DNA of 64,000 nt from Geomonas silvestris (GTDB lineage Bacteria > Desulfobacterota > Desulfuromonadia > Geobacterales > Geobacteraceae), in NCBI RefSeq assembly GCF_014193515.1, contig NZ_BLXX01000007.1:1-64000 (forward strand), given 5' to 3'. Shown here in pieces: positions 16,177 through 23,751 of the stretch (position 1 is the first letter of the stretch; each line of letters starts with the position of its first letter). Under the pieces are notes generated by a model. That model was not told the origin of the DNA, made no database searches, and saw nothing but the letters and a program-made list of their open reading frames with translations. A program made the position numbers and the translations under genes.

Positions 16177-17097
16177 TTATCCTTTCACCGGTTGTTCGCG
16201 GCGCCCCCGGTACCCGGTGAGCCAGTGCCAGTACCCCGATGACATGCAATTGGCCAGGCGGAACTCCCCCTTGGCCAAAAGCCTGAGAAATTCCCAGAGG
16301 TCGCTGCCGAAGCGGCTGAGCCAGCGGGCCTTTGCGCCGTTTCGGCTCATGAAATAAAGCCTGTTGCGGGTCATGTAGTAGACCCAGGCGCCGGCGAGCT
16401 TCCGGGTCGAGACCGATTCCTTGTGCCAGACGATCGAGGCGGGCACGTAGAGCAGCCGGTACCCTTGCCGCTTGGCCCGCAGGCACCACTCGCTCTCCTC
16501 GAAGTACAGGAAGTACCCCTCGTCCATCATCCCGACCTGCTCGACGACCTCCCTCTTGACGAGAAGGCTGCAACCGGTGACGTACCCGGTGTCGGTCACC
16601 TGGTCGAACTGCCCCCGATCGGGGACCCCCAGCCCGATGTGTCCGGTTTCTCCCCGGTCCGCCTCCACCCAGCCGCCGGCGAACCAGATGAGCGTCGGAT
16701 CGAGGTAGCTTAGGATCTTCGATCCCAGGATCCCGGCCTGCCGCTCCGCCTCCGCGACCCGGACCAGCTCGGTAAGCGCCTCGGGGTGCACCGTGGTGTC
16801 GTTGTTCAAAAGCCAGACGTAGTCGGCGCCGCGGTCCAGGGCGTAGCGGATCCCGACGTTGTTCCCCCCGGCGTAGCCCAGGTTGCTGCCGGTCTGGAGC
16901 ACCGGGAGGCCGGGAAACCTTTGCCGCAGCTTTTCTTCGGAACCGTCGCGGGAGGCGTTGTCCACCACGACGACGGTGGCCGGCCGGTAGCTCAGGGCCC
17001 GGCACGACTCGATGCACTCGACGGTATCCTGAAATCCGTTCCAGTTGAGCAGGACGATGTAGACGGTTTTTCCTTCCGACAAGCCGACGGCGCCCAT
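16177..17097 (-). CDS. Glycosyltransferase family 2 protein (rhamnosyltransferase-like)
   Basis: 306 residues with GT-A features: V-Y-I-V-L-L-N-W-N-G start, V-V-V-D-N-A-S-R-D-G-S, G-G-N-N-V-G-I-R-Y and the metal/nucleotide motif L-L-N-N-D-T in place of a classical DXD, then G-Y-F-L-Y-F-E-E-S-E-W-C with the putative base. This arrangement is typical of WbbL-like rhamnosyltransferases. The final 50 residues are basic and aromatic, suggesting peripheral membrane attachment. It sits 17 bases after the O-antigen-ligase-like gene, implying co-transcription and a role in the same surface glycan. Confidence 0.88.
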   Translation of the reverse strand: MGAVGLSEGKTVYIVLLNWNGFQDTVECIESCRALSYRPATVVVVDNASRDGSEEKLRQRFPGLPVLQTGSNLGYAGGNNVGIRYALDRGADYVWLLNNDTTVHPEALTELVRVAEAERQAGILGSKILSYLDPTLIWFAGGWVEADRGETGHIGLGVPDRGQFDQVTDTGYVTGCSLLVKREVVEQVGMMDEGYFLYFEESEWCLRAKRQGYRLLYVPASIVWHKESVSTRKLAGAWVYYMTRNRLYFMSRNGAKARWLSRFGSDLWEFLRLLAKGEFRLANCMSSGYWHWLTGYRGRREQPVKG

Positions 17098-17114
17098 CAG
17101 TTCTCCTCCGTTTT

Positions 17115-18605
17115 TCAGGTGGCCGGCTCCTCGGCCGGTGCCGGCAGCACGGCCTGCGGCGCGGGGTGAGCGCGGTTAATGAGTATCGTTTCCGACAGGC
17201 CGATCAGGATGGACAGGACCACGATGGAGTGCCATTCCAGAAAGAGCGGGATCACCAGGGCCATCGGCAGGGCCGCCACCCCCATCAAGAGAGCTCCCGC
17301 CGCTATCGACCTGAGGTACGGGTCCTGCTGAGTCCTGGCACTTTTGAAGGCGCGCCATAAAAAGGTCAGGTAAAAGGCGAAGAACAGCAGGCACCCCGGA
17401 AGCCCGAAGTCCAGCACCAGCCAGAGGTAGACGTTGTGGACGTAGTAGGTGATCTCGTCGTCGGGGCCGTAGAGCTTGGGACGGTAGTCCTGCCCCAGTC
17501 CGATCCCCAAGAGCGGATGCTCCCCGATCTCCTTCAGTGCGTAGCTGTTCTCGATCTGGCGGTCGTTGAGCGAGTTGGTCTGCACCAGCTCCTTTCCGGC
17601 GAAGAGGGTGGAGAACCGCCCCGATATCGCCGTGAGCGTGCTTTGGAACCTCCCGCCGGCCCCCCAGGCCCCTGCGGCGAGCAGAGCGAAGAGGAGCGAC
17701 CCGCAGACGACGAACCTGGCCAGGCGTCTGCGCTCATCGGGGCGCGCCACCGCGAAGTAGAACGTGATGACCAGCGCAATCGCCAGGAGGTAGGTGCGCA
17801 CGTAGGTGAGCAGCACCCCCCCCCCCAACAAAAGCACCAGGTACAGGTAGCGCGAGCGCAGCGACAGCGCGGAGCGCAGGTTGGCGAGCAGGGCGATGAC
17901 CGTGATGAGGCAGGCAAGCAATAGGGTCTGCCCCGGCGGCTGAAGGCGCATGGCGTCCACTTCCGCTTCCATGACGTCGACCCGGTACTGCTTTCCCGGG
18001 ATGAGCTGGACGGAATCCCCGATCACCAGTTGAACCAGCATGGTGAGCGCGACCAGGGCGGCGACCAGGAACAGGGCGTTCACCAGGAACCTGATCTGCT
18101 CCTTGGTGCGCACCAGGTTGGTAATCATGAAATAGATAAGGTAGTAGCTGACCACCCGGAAGAGCCTCAGCACGGTGTTCAGGTCCATCCCCAGGAGTAC
18201 GATCGACAAGATTGCCGTGCCCACGGCGTAGACCATGAAGAGGAGCAGCAGCCTGCTGACCGGGCTGGGGGTTGCCGGGTGGGAATCCCGGGTGGAGAGG
18301 TGTTTCCAAAACGACATGGCGAGAAGCACGAACACCAGGATGTCCGTGACGTTGAGGCTGCCGGGGCCCAGCGGGACGAGAGGAAGCGTGTAGACGTCGA
18401 TGACGCTGGCGATGATGACGACGATGGCGACGATGCTCAGCTCGGGTTTCTTGACGGTGACAAAGAGCGCGAAGAGCGCCCCCAGCAGGGCGAAGGTGTA
18501 CAAAAGTGACATCTTCACGAGGAGAAATCCGATGGCGAGCCCGCACGCCAGGTAGGCAGCGAATGCCAGAAGCGAAGTCCCGTTGCGGTCCGCAGCGACA
18601 GTCAT
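17115..18605 (-). CDS. O-antigen ligase/polymerase-like membrane protein
   Basis: 496 residues with about a dozen hydrophobic segments and one large loop (roughly residues 310-385) containing S-G-R-F-S-T-L, then N-S-Y-A-L-K-E-I-G-E-H-P-L-L-G-I-G-L-G and Y-V-H-N-V-Y-L. This H-N-x-x-L loop defines the Wzy_C/O-antigen ligase family, which joins or polymerises lipid-linked glycans on the periplasmic face. Polymerase and ligase members cannot be told apart by eye. It starts the minus-strand unit that continues with two glycosyltransferases. The start at ATG 18605 has a GGGGGT ribosome-binding site. Confidence 0.85.
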   Translation of the reverse strand: MTVAADRNGTSLLAFAAYLACGLAIGFLLVKMSLLYTFALLGALFALFVTVKKPELSIVAIVVIIASVIDVYTLPLVPLGPGSLNVTDILVFVLLAMSFWKHLSTRDSHPATPSPVSRLLLLFMVYAVGTAILSIVLLGMDLNTVLRLFRVVSYYLIYFMITNLVRTKEQIRFLVNALFLVAALVALTMLVQLVIGDSVQLIPGKQYRVDVMEAEVDAMRLQPPGQTLLLACLITVIALLANLRSALSLRSRYLYLVLLLGGGVLLTYVRTYLLAIALVITFYFAVARPDERRRLARFVVCGSLLFALLAAGAWGAGGRFQSTLTAISGRFSTLFAGKELVQTNSLNDRQIENSYALKEIGEHPLLGIGLGQDYRPKLYGPDDEITYYVHNVYLWLVLDFGLPGCLLFFAFYLTFLWRAFKSARTQQDPYLRSIAAGALLMGVAALPMALVIPLFLEWHSIVVLSILIGLSETILINRAHPAPQAVLPAPAEEPAT

Positions 18606-19031
18606 AGCGGACCCCCGACTTGATCAGCGGCGCCGTTACCTTGCGGTATCCCGATTTGCAGACACTGTTCGCACATTTTCCACACTCTCGGCAGATCACG
18701 GTATCGGTGGCAGGTTCAGCACTGGTTAAGGGTATATTGGATTTTTCTAAGGTCAACAGGATTGGAGAGAGAGGGGGGCGGGGCTCGGAGCACTTCCGAC
18801 AAGGAAGGAGCCAGAGCGTTTAAAAGGCCCTGTGGCTAGTAGGCTAGGCATGACGCGTTTGAGGGAAGGCTGGGGATCTGAAGAGCGGGGACTGGGACTG
18901 GAAGCTGAGAGCGGGGCAAAAGAGAGGGGGGATTGACGGAGAAGAGGGACGAGCGGCGCTGCTCGAATCGAAAGAGGCACCTGGCCGAACCGGGTGCCTC
19001 AGAATCCAAAGCCGGAAATGATGCGGAGACC
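18606..19031. other. Intergenic region between polysaccharide unit and alarmone synthetase
   Basis: Contains the terminator of the synthetase gene (18974-19000) and a purine-rich stretch at about 18760-18950. No credible ORF or recognised element. Confidence 0.5.
18974..19000 (-). terminator. Terminator of the RelA/SpoT-domain gene
   Basis: GAGGCACCTGG pairs with CCGGGTGCCTC around CCGAA; on the minus strand it is followed by TTTCGATT. Confidence 0.7.
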
Positions 19032-20141
19032 TCAACAGTCAGGCGCCGCCGGCCCGACGGTTCTGGCTGCGGAACAGGTGGTGCTCTTGAGCCAGGAAGC
19101 GAAGCGGTCCCGGGTCCTGCGCGAGAGGATGCGCTGGAACTGTTCCGGATCGTAGAGGTACAAACAGTGCCGTATCGAGGTATAGGCGCTGAACCCTTTC
19201 TCGGGATTCTCCGCCCGCACGAAGTCGCGGTACTCCCGAACCGTCTTCAGGTTCTCGTTGAGACAGCGATGCAGGTCGGCCTTGCGGAAGCTGCCGTTCA
19301 ACTCCAGGATGTCCTGGACGAAGTCGTCGATTTTGGCGTCTTCGAACTCGAAGTCGCGGAAGAAATGGCTCGCTATCGGCAGGAAGTTGAAGGCGTTCAC
19401 CAGCTTCGACCCGGCGGCGCTGCCGGACTCCGGCACCCCGGGGAGGCTTTCGGGAAGCTCGTCTATCGGGGTCACCGTCGCCTGCTGCATGAGGTCGACG
19501 GTCGCGTTGCGGATCTCCTTGAATTCGCGGTCGGCGAGTTCAAAGAGGGCGGCAAGGACGTTGATCCTGCGCTTGAGGTCGACGGGGATCGATTTCTTGT
19601 ACTTGATCATGTGATCCAGCCGGCTCCAGGCGTCCTGGATCAGGGACCGTATCTGCACCTCGAAGCTGAGGACCAGGTGCGGCATCCCCTTGAGCAGACC
19701 GTCGGGCTCGGGCGGGAGCGCCAGGTCGAGGTGCAGCCCCTTGTAGCCGAAGGAATCCTCGGTGCTCTCCACAGCCGAGGTCTTGTCGGTTACGTTGAGG
19801 GTGACGAAGTATCGCTGCAGCAGCTCCGAGACCATCGGAACCTGGTCTTCGTAGAGACAGACGATGCGGATTCCGATCAGGTCCGAGATGAAGTCGGAGA
19901 TCCGGTAGGGTTGTTCGTCGGCCTCGACCTTGCTCTGGTATTTGCGCTGGAACTTCCGGATGCACTCCTCTTCTTCCTTGATCCGCCCTTCAATCTTGGT
20001 GACGACCCCCACCTCGGACTGCTTGATCAGGGCACGGATGGCATCCATGTAGCTGTTCTTGGCGGCGACGAGTTGTTTGCGATTGGCCTGGTAGAAATCT
20101 GCAAAGGCCTTTTTTTCGGTCTCGAAGTCGATCGATGCCAT
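19032..20141 (-). CDS. RelA/SpoT-domain small alarmone synthetase-like protein
   Basis: 369 residues. Residues about 45-195 carry the (p)ppGpp synthetase fold: G-R-I-K-E-E-E-E-C-I-R-K-F (the usual R-x-K-S..S...K position), I-S-D-L-I-G-I-R-I-V-C-L-Y, G-Y-K-G-L-H-L-D-L and E-V-Q-I-R-S-L-I-Q-D-A-W-S-R-L-D-H followed by Y-K-K. There is no HD hydrolase domain and no TGS/ACT region, so this is not the housekeeping Rel. About 170 C-terminal residues, largely helical, are unassigned. The serines usual in the first motif are replaced by acidic residues. Start at ATG 20141 (MASIDFETEKK) behind AGAGGAA; a longer frame to 20207 overlaps untranslated leader. It may act as a regulator or a toxSAS-type toxin; no antitoxin gene is visible beside it. 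Confidence 0.75.
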   Translation of the reverse strand: MASIDFETEKKAFADFYQANRKQLVAAKNSYMDAIRALIKQSEVGVVTKIEGRIKEEEECIRKFQRKYQSKVEADEQPYRISDFISDLIGIRIVCLYEDQVPMVSELLQRYFVTLNVTDKTSAVESTEDSFGYKGLHLDLALPPEPDGLLKGMPHLVLSFEVQIRSLIQDAWSRLDHMIKYKKSIPVDLKRRINVLAALFELADREFKEIRNATVDLMQQATVTPIDELPESLPGVPESGSAAGSKLVNAFNFLPIASHFFRDFEFEDAKIDDFVQDILELNGSFRKADLHRCLNENLKTVREYRDFVRAENPEKGFSAYTSIRHCLYLYDPEQFQRILSRRTRDRFASWLKSTTCSAARTVGPAAPDC

Positions 20142-20271
20142 GGTATTCCTCTTTTGAGCAGGCACCCTGCGGCGCCGAATTTTCCCTAAACGGAAGCAAG
20201 ACGACACGGGGTGCGGATAACCAGCGGCGGAGCCGCGACGATGTGCTGCGCCGCCCGCGGAAAAAACGAAA

Positions 20272-20299
20272 AAGGCACCAGGTCGGAACCGGGTGCCTT
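20272..20299 (-). terminator. Terminator of the initiator tRNA gene
   Basis: AAGGCACC and GGTGCCTT arms with GGT/AACC inside. On the minus strand it is followed by TTTTCGTTTTTT (20260-20271). It starts eight bases past the tRNA 3' end. Confidence 0.8.
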
Positions 20300-20306
20300 C
20301 TTATAT

Positions 20307-20383
<77 letters not shown>

Positions 20384-20558
20384 TCATTGACTCACCACTT
20401 GTAGCACAGCCTCACCAATGAAGTCAACCTCTTGTTCCTCCCGGCGCGGTATACGCAAGCGGCGCGACGCCTCCTGAAGCGCATTTCGGGGAATATATCG
20501 GGTAGATAACGGTTGAGGAAAAAAGTGGCGCCGCCGCCGGCTTGCGGCCAGGTAAAGG

Positions 20559-20776
20559 CGAATCCCCCCTGCCCCCCCCTTTGCGAAGGTGCATCGGGAA
20601 AATCCGAGGGAAGCTGGAAAGAATTGCTCTACAGCACTGCTGGCGGCCTTACGTTCTCCCCTTTGCGAAGGGGAGACAGAAGGGGATTTGCTGTTCGCCT
20701 TCGTGGCGCGCGTATCGGACAGTGGCAACTCCGGATGAAATCCCCCCTGCCCCCCTTCCAAAGGGGGGGACGAGAG
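20559..20776. repeat. Cluster of C-rich palindromic intergenic repeats
   Basis: Three related units with CCCCCCTGCCCCCC and CCTTTGCGAAGG cores. One forms a perfect 9-bp hairpin (20655-20676) and the last pairs CCCCCCTT with AAGGGGGG at about 20751-20769. A looser relative occurs at about 48944-49042. Confidence 0.6.
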
Positions 20777-20866
20777 ATCTGCCACCGTTTCGAGGAAAGA
20801 AACGCTCGCGCTTCTCGGAAGTCCCGGAAGAGAACTTTTTGCAGGCGCACATTTTGAACCAAAAAG

Positions 20867-20897
20867 GGCGGCCGCACCCCAGGGTGATGCGGCCGCC
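20867..20897 (-). terminator. Terminator of the outer-membrane protein gene
   Basis: Perfect 10-bp stem GGCGGCCGCA / TGCGGCCGCC with an 11-base loop, followed on the minus strand by five T residues. Confidence 0.85.
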
Positions 20898-20931
20898 AAG
20901 CATTTCTCGGAGAGAGAAACGTAGTAGCTGT

Positions 20932-21729
20932 CTACGGGAAGTTGATGTCGAGCTGGGTGGTGAAGGTGTTGTTGCCGGCCAGGGACTTCTTGGTGTAGAC
21001 GTCGTAGCCGAAGATCACCGAGACGTTCTTGGCAAAGTTCCAGGAGGCACCGAAGTTGACGGCGCCATCGGCGTTGTTGCCACCCATGTAGTCGACGGCA
21101 AACCAGAGCTTGTCGGAGATCTCGCTCATGGTGCGGTCCCAGGAAAGAAGCACGCCGTCGTTTTCGGGCTTCAGGGTGTTGAAGTCGCTGACCAGGGCGC
21201 GCTCGCTGCCGCGGTAGTAACCGGCGGAGAGCCTGCCGACTACGGGGAGGGTCTTGGCGACCAGGCCGTAGGCGATGTTCTGGCCGGAAGTCACCCCGGG
21301 GGCCATGCTGCTGCTGAGGGTGGGTCCGATGTTATACATGCCGACCGCAATGGCCGGGGAGTACTTGAAGAGGGAATCCTCGGGGGTGCCGATCTTGAAG
21401 TTCGCGCTGAGCGGGTGGTTGTCGTTGGGCTCGTTGGCGGTGACCAGGTAGTCGAAACCGATTTCGGCCTGGATCTTTTCGAAGGGGAGAATACCCACGG
21501 TGGGGCCGATATCCATAACGTTCGCGTCGCGGGTGGCGCTGGCAGTCGGGGCCGACTTGGGGACGCCGGAAGCGCGGAAGTAGTTGTCGATGTTCAGGTG
21601 GACCGTCCCGAAGGACTGGATGTCGGTGGACGGGATCCAGATCTGGGTGGAAGGGGTCGCCGAGGCGATACCGGAGGTTGCAGCAGTCAGCGCCATTGCC
21701 AGCATGAGAATCTTGGAAATTCGTTTCAT
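20932..21729 (-). CDS. Outer-membrane beta-barrel protein, unknown function
   Basis: 265 residues with a Sec signal peptide (about 1-24, ending A-S-A). The mature chain is a series of alternating amphipathic strands with D/N/G turns and ends T-T-Q-L-D-I-N-F-P. The aromatic near the C-terminus fits an outer-membrane barrel, although a final Phe would be more usual. W-F-A-V-D-Y-M-G-G-N-N-A-D-G and V-I-F-G-Y-D-V-Y resemble porin-like hypothetical proteins of Geobacter. ATG 21729 is preceded by AAAGGAGTAAACG. Single-gene unit with its own terminator. Confidence 0.7.
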   Translation of the reverse strand: MKRISKILMLAMALTAATSGIASATPSTQIWIPSTDIQSFGTVHLNIDNYFRASGVPKSAPTASATRDANVMDIGPTVGILPFEKIQAEIGFDYLVTANEPNDNHPLSANFKIGTPEDSLFKYSPAIAVGMYNIGPTLSSSMAPGVTSGQNIAYGLVAKTLPVVGRLSAGYYRGSERALVSDFNTLKPENDGVLLSWDRTMSEISDKLWFAVDYMGGNNADGAVNFGASWNFAKNVSVIFGYDVYTKKSLAGNNTFTTQLDINFP

Positions 21730-21964
21730 CGTTTACTCCTTTGTAAGTTTGGTGAAAAGCAGGTGTAAAGCAGAGATGGGAGCCGGGGACCGCAACGTAG
21801 CGGACGGTTTCCCTCGGCTGACCGCACTGTCAATCTCGATAACGACCTGAATCCTCCCTTCGCATGTAGTGAAAACCGGGGACTTGAAACTGGGGGCCGG
21901 TGGCCAGGGAGGAGTTTTCCCTCACTGGATCCTGCCGCTTTTGGCAATGGGCTGCGATGAAAAT

Positions 21965-22046
21965 AAAAAAGGCGCTTCTCACCTGGTGGTGAAAGGCGCC
22001 TTTGCCTGTCTCAGTGCGACCTGGCACTGCACTGTGCCGGTAACTG
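21965..22046 (-). ncRNA. Candidate small RNA with intrinsic terminator
   Basis: Predicted from a promoter-like site and a terminator only. The transcript would begin about 12 bases past the -12 element, fold a GGCAC/GTGCC hairpin near its 5' end (about 22023-22038), and end at a hairpin AAAGGCGCC..GGCGC followed by six T residues. A 24-codon frame (ATG at about 22052) also exists but lacks a ribosome-binding site. Confidence 0.3.
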
Positions 22047-22056
22047 TCATCATTAA

Positions 22057-22072
22057 AGCAGAAGCTGTGCCA
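22057..22072 (-). promoter_or_regulatory. Candidate sigma-54 (RpoN) promoter
   Basis: On the minus strand TGGCAC-AGCTT-CTGCT, against the consensus TGGCAC-N5-TTGCA. The essential GG and GC are separated by exactly 10 bases. It points at the orphan terminator, not at a protein gene. Confidence 0.4.
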
Positions 22073-22330
22073 GAACGTCAGGCCGCGCTAACCTCCCGAA
22101 ATACAGTGCATCAGTTGCGAGAGAGTATACGAGCCATTGCTGCAGCGACGAAATTACAGGCAGCTCAGCTTAGATATTGTGCAGACAGCGAGTTCATCCG
22201 CCGATTCGGCAGCGCGGAACATTAGTTGCCGCTTGCCCATCTCATTTTTGTTTGTCTCCCGGACGCGAACAGGCTACTTTGTGGCCGCACCAGTTGAAGA
22301 ACTGGCATCATCGCTTCGGGAGCAGCTTTC

Positions 22331-23167
22331 GTGGTCATTACCTTCATCGAGATCTTCCTGCTCGGGATCGGCGCCGGCATCATGGGGTCGATGCTCGGGC
22401 TGGGCGGCGGCATCATCATCGTCCCGGCGCTTACCATCTTGTTCGGCATGTCGATGCGCACCGCAGTGGCGGCATCGACCGTCTCCATCATCGCGACCTC
22501 CACGGGCGCGGCGGTCGCCTACCTGCGGGACCGGCTCACCAATACCCGCGTCGCGATCTGGCTCGAGATGGGGACCGCCCTGGGCGCGCTGGGCGGTGCG
22601 CTGATCGCCGGGGTGATCAACCAGCGCGTACTCTACATCATGTTCGGGCTCCTCTTGGGCTACTCGACCTACAACATGTTCAAGGCGCGCAAGCAGGAAC
22701 TGCCGTCGGGAATCGTCCCGGACGCCCTGTCGCAAAAACTCCGCCTGGGCGGCTCGTACTACGACAAGGCGCTGGGGCACCGGGTGGACTACCAGGTGAC
22801 GCGCACCGTGCCGGGACTTATCATCATGATCTTCTCGGGTGCCGCGGCGGGACTGCTGGGGATCGGGGCGGGGATTTTCAAGGTCCCGGCCATGGACCAG
22901 GTGATGGGGATGCCGTTCAAGGCCTCGACGGCGACCTCGAACTTCATGATCGGCGTCACGGCGGCCTCGGGGGCGGTGGTCTACTTCGCGCGCGGCGACG
23001 TGCAGCCGCTGGTGGCGGGGCCCATCGTCCTGGGGGTGCTTCTGGGCGCCATAATCGGGGCGAAGCTCATGGTGCGGCTACGGGCCAACCTGATCCGCCT
23101 CTGCTTCATCCCGCTCATCGCCTATACGGCGCTTACCATGATCTACCGGGGGGTGAAATGGTGGTAA
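22331..23167 (+). CDS. TauE/SafE-family membrane permease
   Basis: 278 residues with eight or so membrane segments and the two family repeats: G-A-G-I-M-G-S-M-L-G-L-G-G-G-I-I near the N-terminus and G-L-L-G-I-G-A-G-I-F-K-V-P in the second half. Members export sulfite, sulfoacetate or other organosulfur anions; the substrate here is unknown. The start is GTG 22331. The stop overlaps the start of the DUF1634 gene by ten bases, and this pairing is a recurrent arrangement that argues for a functional two-component unit. Confidence 0.88.
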   Translation: MVITFIEIFLLGIGAGIMGSMLGLGGGIIIVPALTILFGMSMRTAVAASTVSIIATSTGAAVAYLRDRLTNTRVAIWLEMGTALGALGGALIAGVINQRVLYIMFGLLLGYSTYNMFKARKQELPSGIVPDALSQKLRLGGSYYDKALGHRVDYQVTRTVPGLIIMIFSGAAAGLLGIGAGIFKVPAMDQVMGMPFKASTATSNFMIGVTAASGAVVYFARGDVQPLVAGPIVLGVLLGAIIGAKLMVRLRANLIRLCFIPLIAYTALTMIYRGVKWW

Positions 23168-23475
23168 GGGAGGATTCGGTGGAAACGAAGCACGAAGCGA
23201 TCGAGTTGGTGCTGGCGCGGCTCTTGCGGTTGGGGTCTCTGGTCGCCGCGGCGCTTTTGGCGGTGGGGCTGACGGCGATGGTCGTGGGGCTTACCGGAAT
23301 CGCTCCGAGACTGATCACTGCGGGTCTTCTGGTACTTTTGGGGACGCCGGTTTTGCGGGTGGCTGCCGCGGCGCTCATCTTCGTGAGGGAGCGCGACTGG
23401 TACTTCGCCTTTTTCTGCGCGGTGGTGCTGGCGGCACTTGCCACGGGGATCTTGCTGGGGCGGGCGGGGGGATAA
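23158..23475 (+). CDS. DUF1634 membrane protein
   Basis: 105 residues with three predicted membrane helices and the DUF1634 pattern: an N-terminal E-L-V-L-A-R-L-L-R-L-G-S, central L-I-T-A-G-L-L-V-L-L-G-T-P-V-L-R-V-A and closing E-R-D-W-Y-F-A. ATG 23158 lies inside the end of the TauE/SafE gene (10-base overlap), with GGGGTGAA upstream, so the two are translationally coupled. A much longer frame upstream is a shadow of the permease. Its role is unknown, but it probably assists the permease. Confidence 0.82.
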   Translation: MVVREDSVETKHEAIELVLARLLRLGSLVAAALLAVGLTAMVVGLTGIAPRLITAGLLVLLGTPVLRVAAAALIFVRERDWYFAFFCAVVLAALATGILLGRAGG

Positions 23476-23536
23476 CAGTGCCCGAGGAACGTTCACAGCG
23501 GGAAGAACGCGGGTCTTCAGCAAGGCTCGCGGGGGA

Positions 23537-23710
23537 TCAGTCGGCGGGCGGGACCTCGCTCTTTTTTTTCGCCTGTTCCATCCGCTCGCGCTTCTGGCGC
23601 TCGAGCTTCTTGCGCTGGGGACCGCTCACGAAGGTGTGCTCCAACACGATGATCAAAAAAAGGCCGGCCGCGAGGATCGCACCGACTCCCAGAATCTGTA
23701 ACCAGAACAT
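23537..23710 (-). CDS. Small single-pass membrane protein, 57 aa
   Basis: A 57-codon frame from ATG 23710, preceded by AAGGGGAGACGTAA, to TGA at 23537. It begins M-F-W-L-Q-I-L-G-V-G-A-I-L-A-A-G, has one hydrophobic segment (about 3-23) and then a strongly charged tail (G-P-Q-R-K-K-L-E-R-Q-K-R-E-R) likely to form a cytoplasmic helix. The layout resembles small accessory subunits or scaffold microproteins, but I recognise no family. It lies between the MutY-like gene and the DUF1634 gene; the 41-base gap to the glycosylase stop allows no confident operon call. Confidence 0.6.
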   Translation of the reverse strand: MFWLQILGVGAILAAGLFLIIVLEHTFVSGPQRKKLERQKRERMEQAKKKSEVPPAD

Positions 23711-23751
23711 TTACGTCTCCCCTTCTCTCTAGATCGACCTTCCAATCAAGC

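Larger units (their letters stand above)
20384..20931. other. Repeat-bearing intergenic region
   Basis: No gene. Holds a group of C/G-run palindromes: AATCCCCCCTGCCCCCC-type blocks at about 20560 and 20740, and a perfect TCTCCCCTTtgcgAAGGGGAGA hairpin at 20655-20676. Blocks of this kind look like multicopy intergenic repeats. A terminator for the outer-membrane protein gene lies at 20867-20897. Confidence 0.6.
21730..22330. other. Intergenic region with orphan minus-strand terminator and sigma-54-like site
   Basis: 600 bases with no convincing ORF. On the minus strand it carries a sigma-54-like promoter (22057-22072) and, about 90 bases downstream, a strong hairpin followed by TTTTTTATTTT (21961-22004). 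No annotated gene lies between them, which suggests a small RNA. Confidence 0.45.

Noticed and set aside
21869-22225. 118-codon plus-strand ORF
   Set aside because: No ribosome-binding site, low-complexity translation and it crosses the terminator hairpin.
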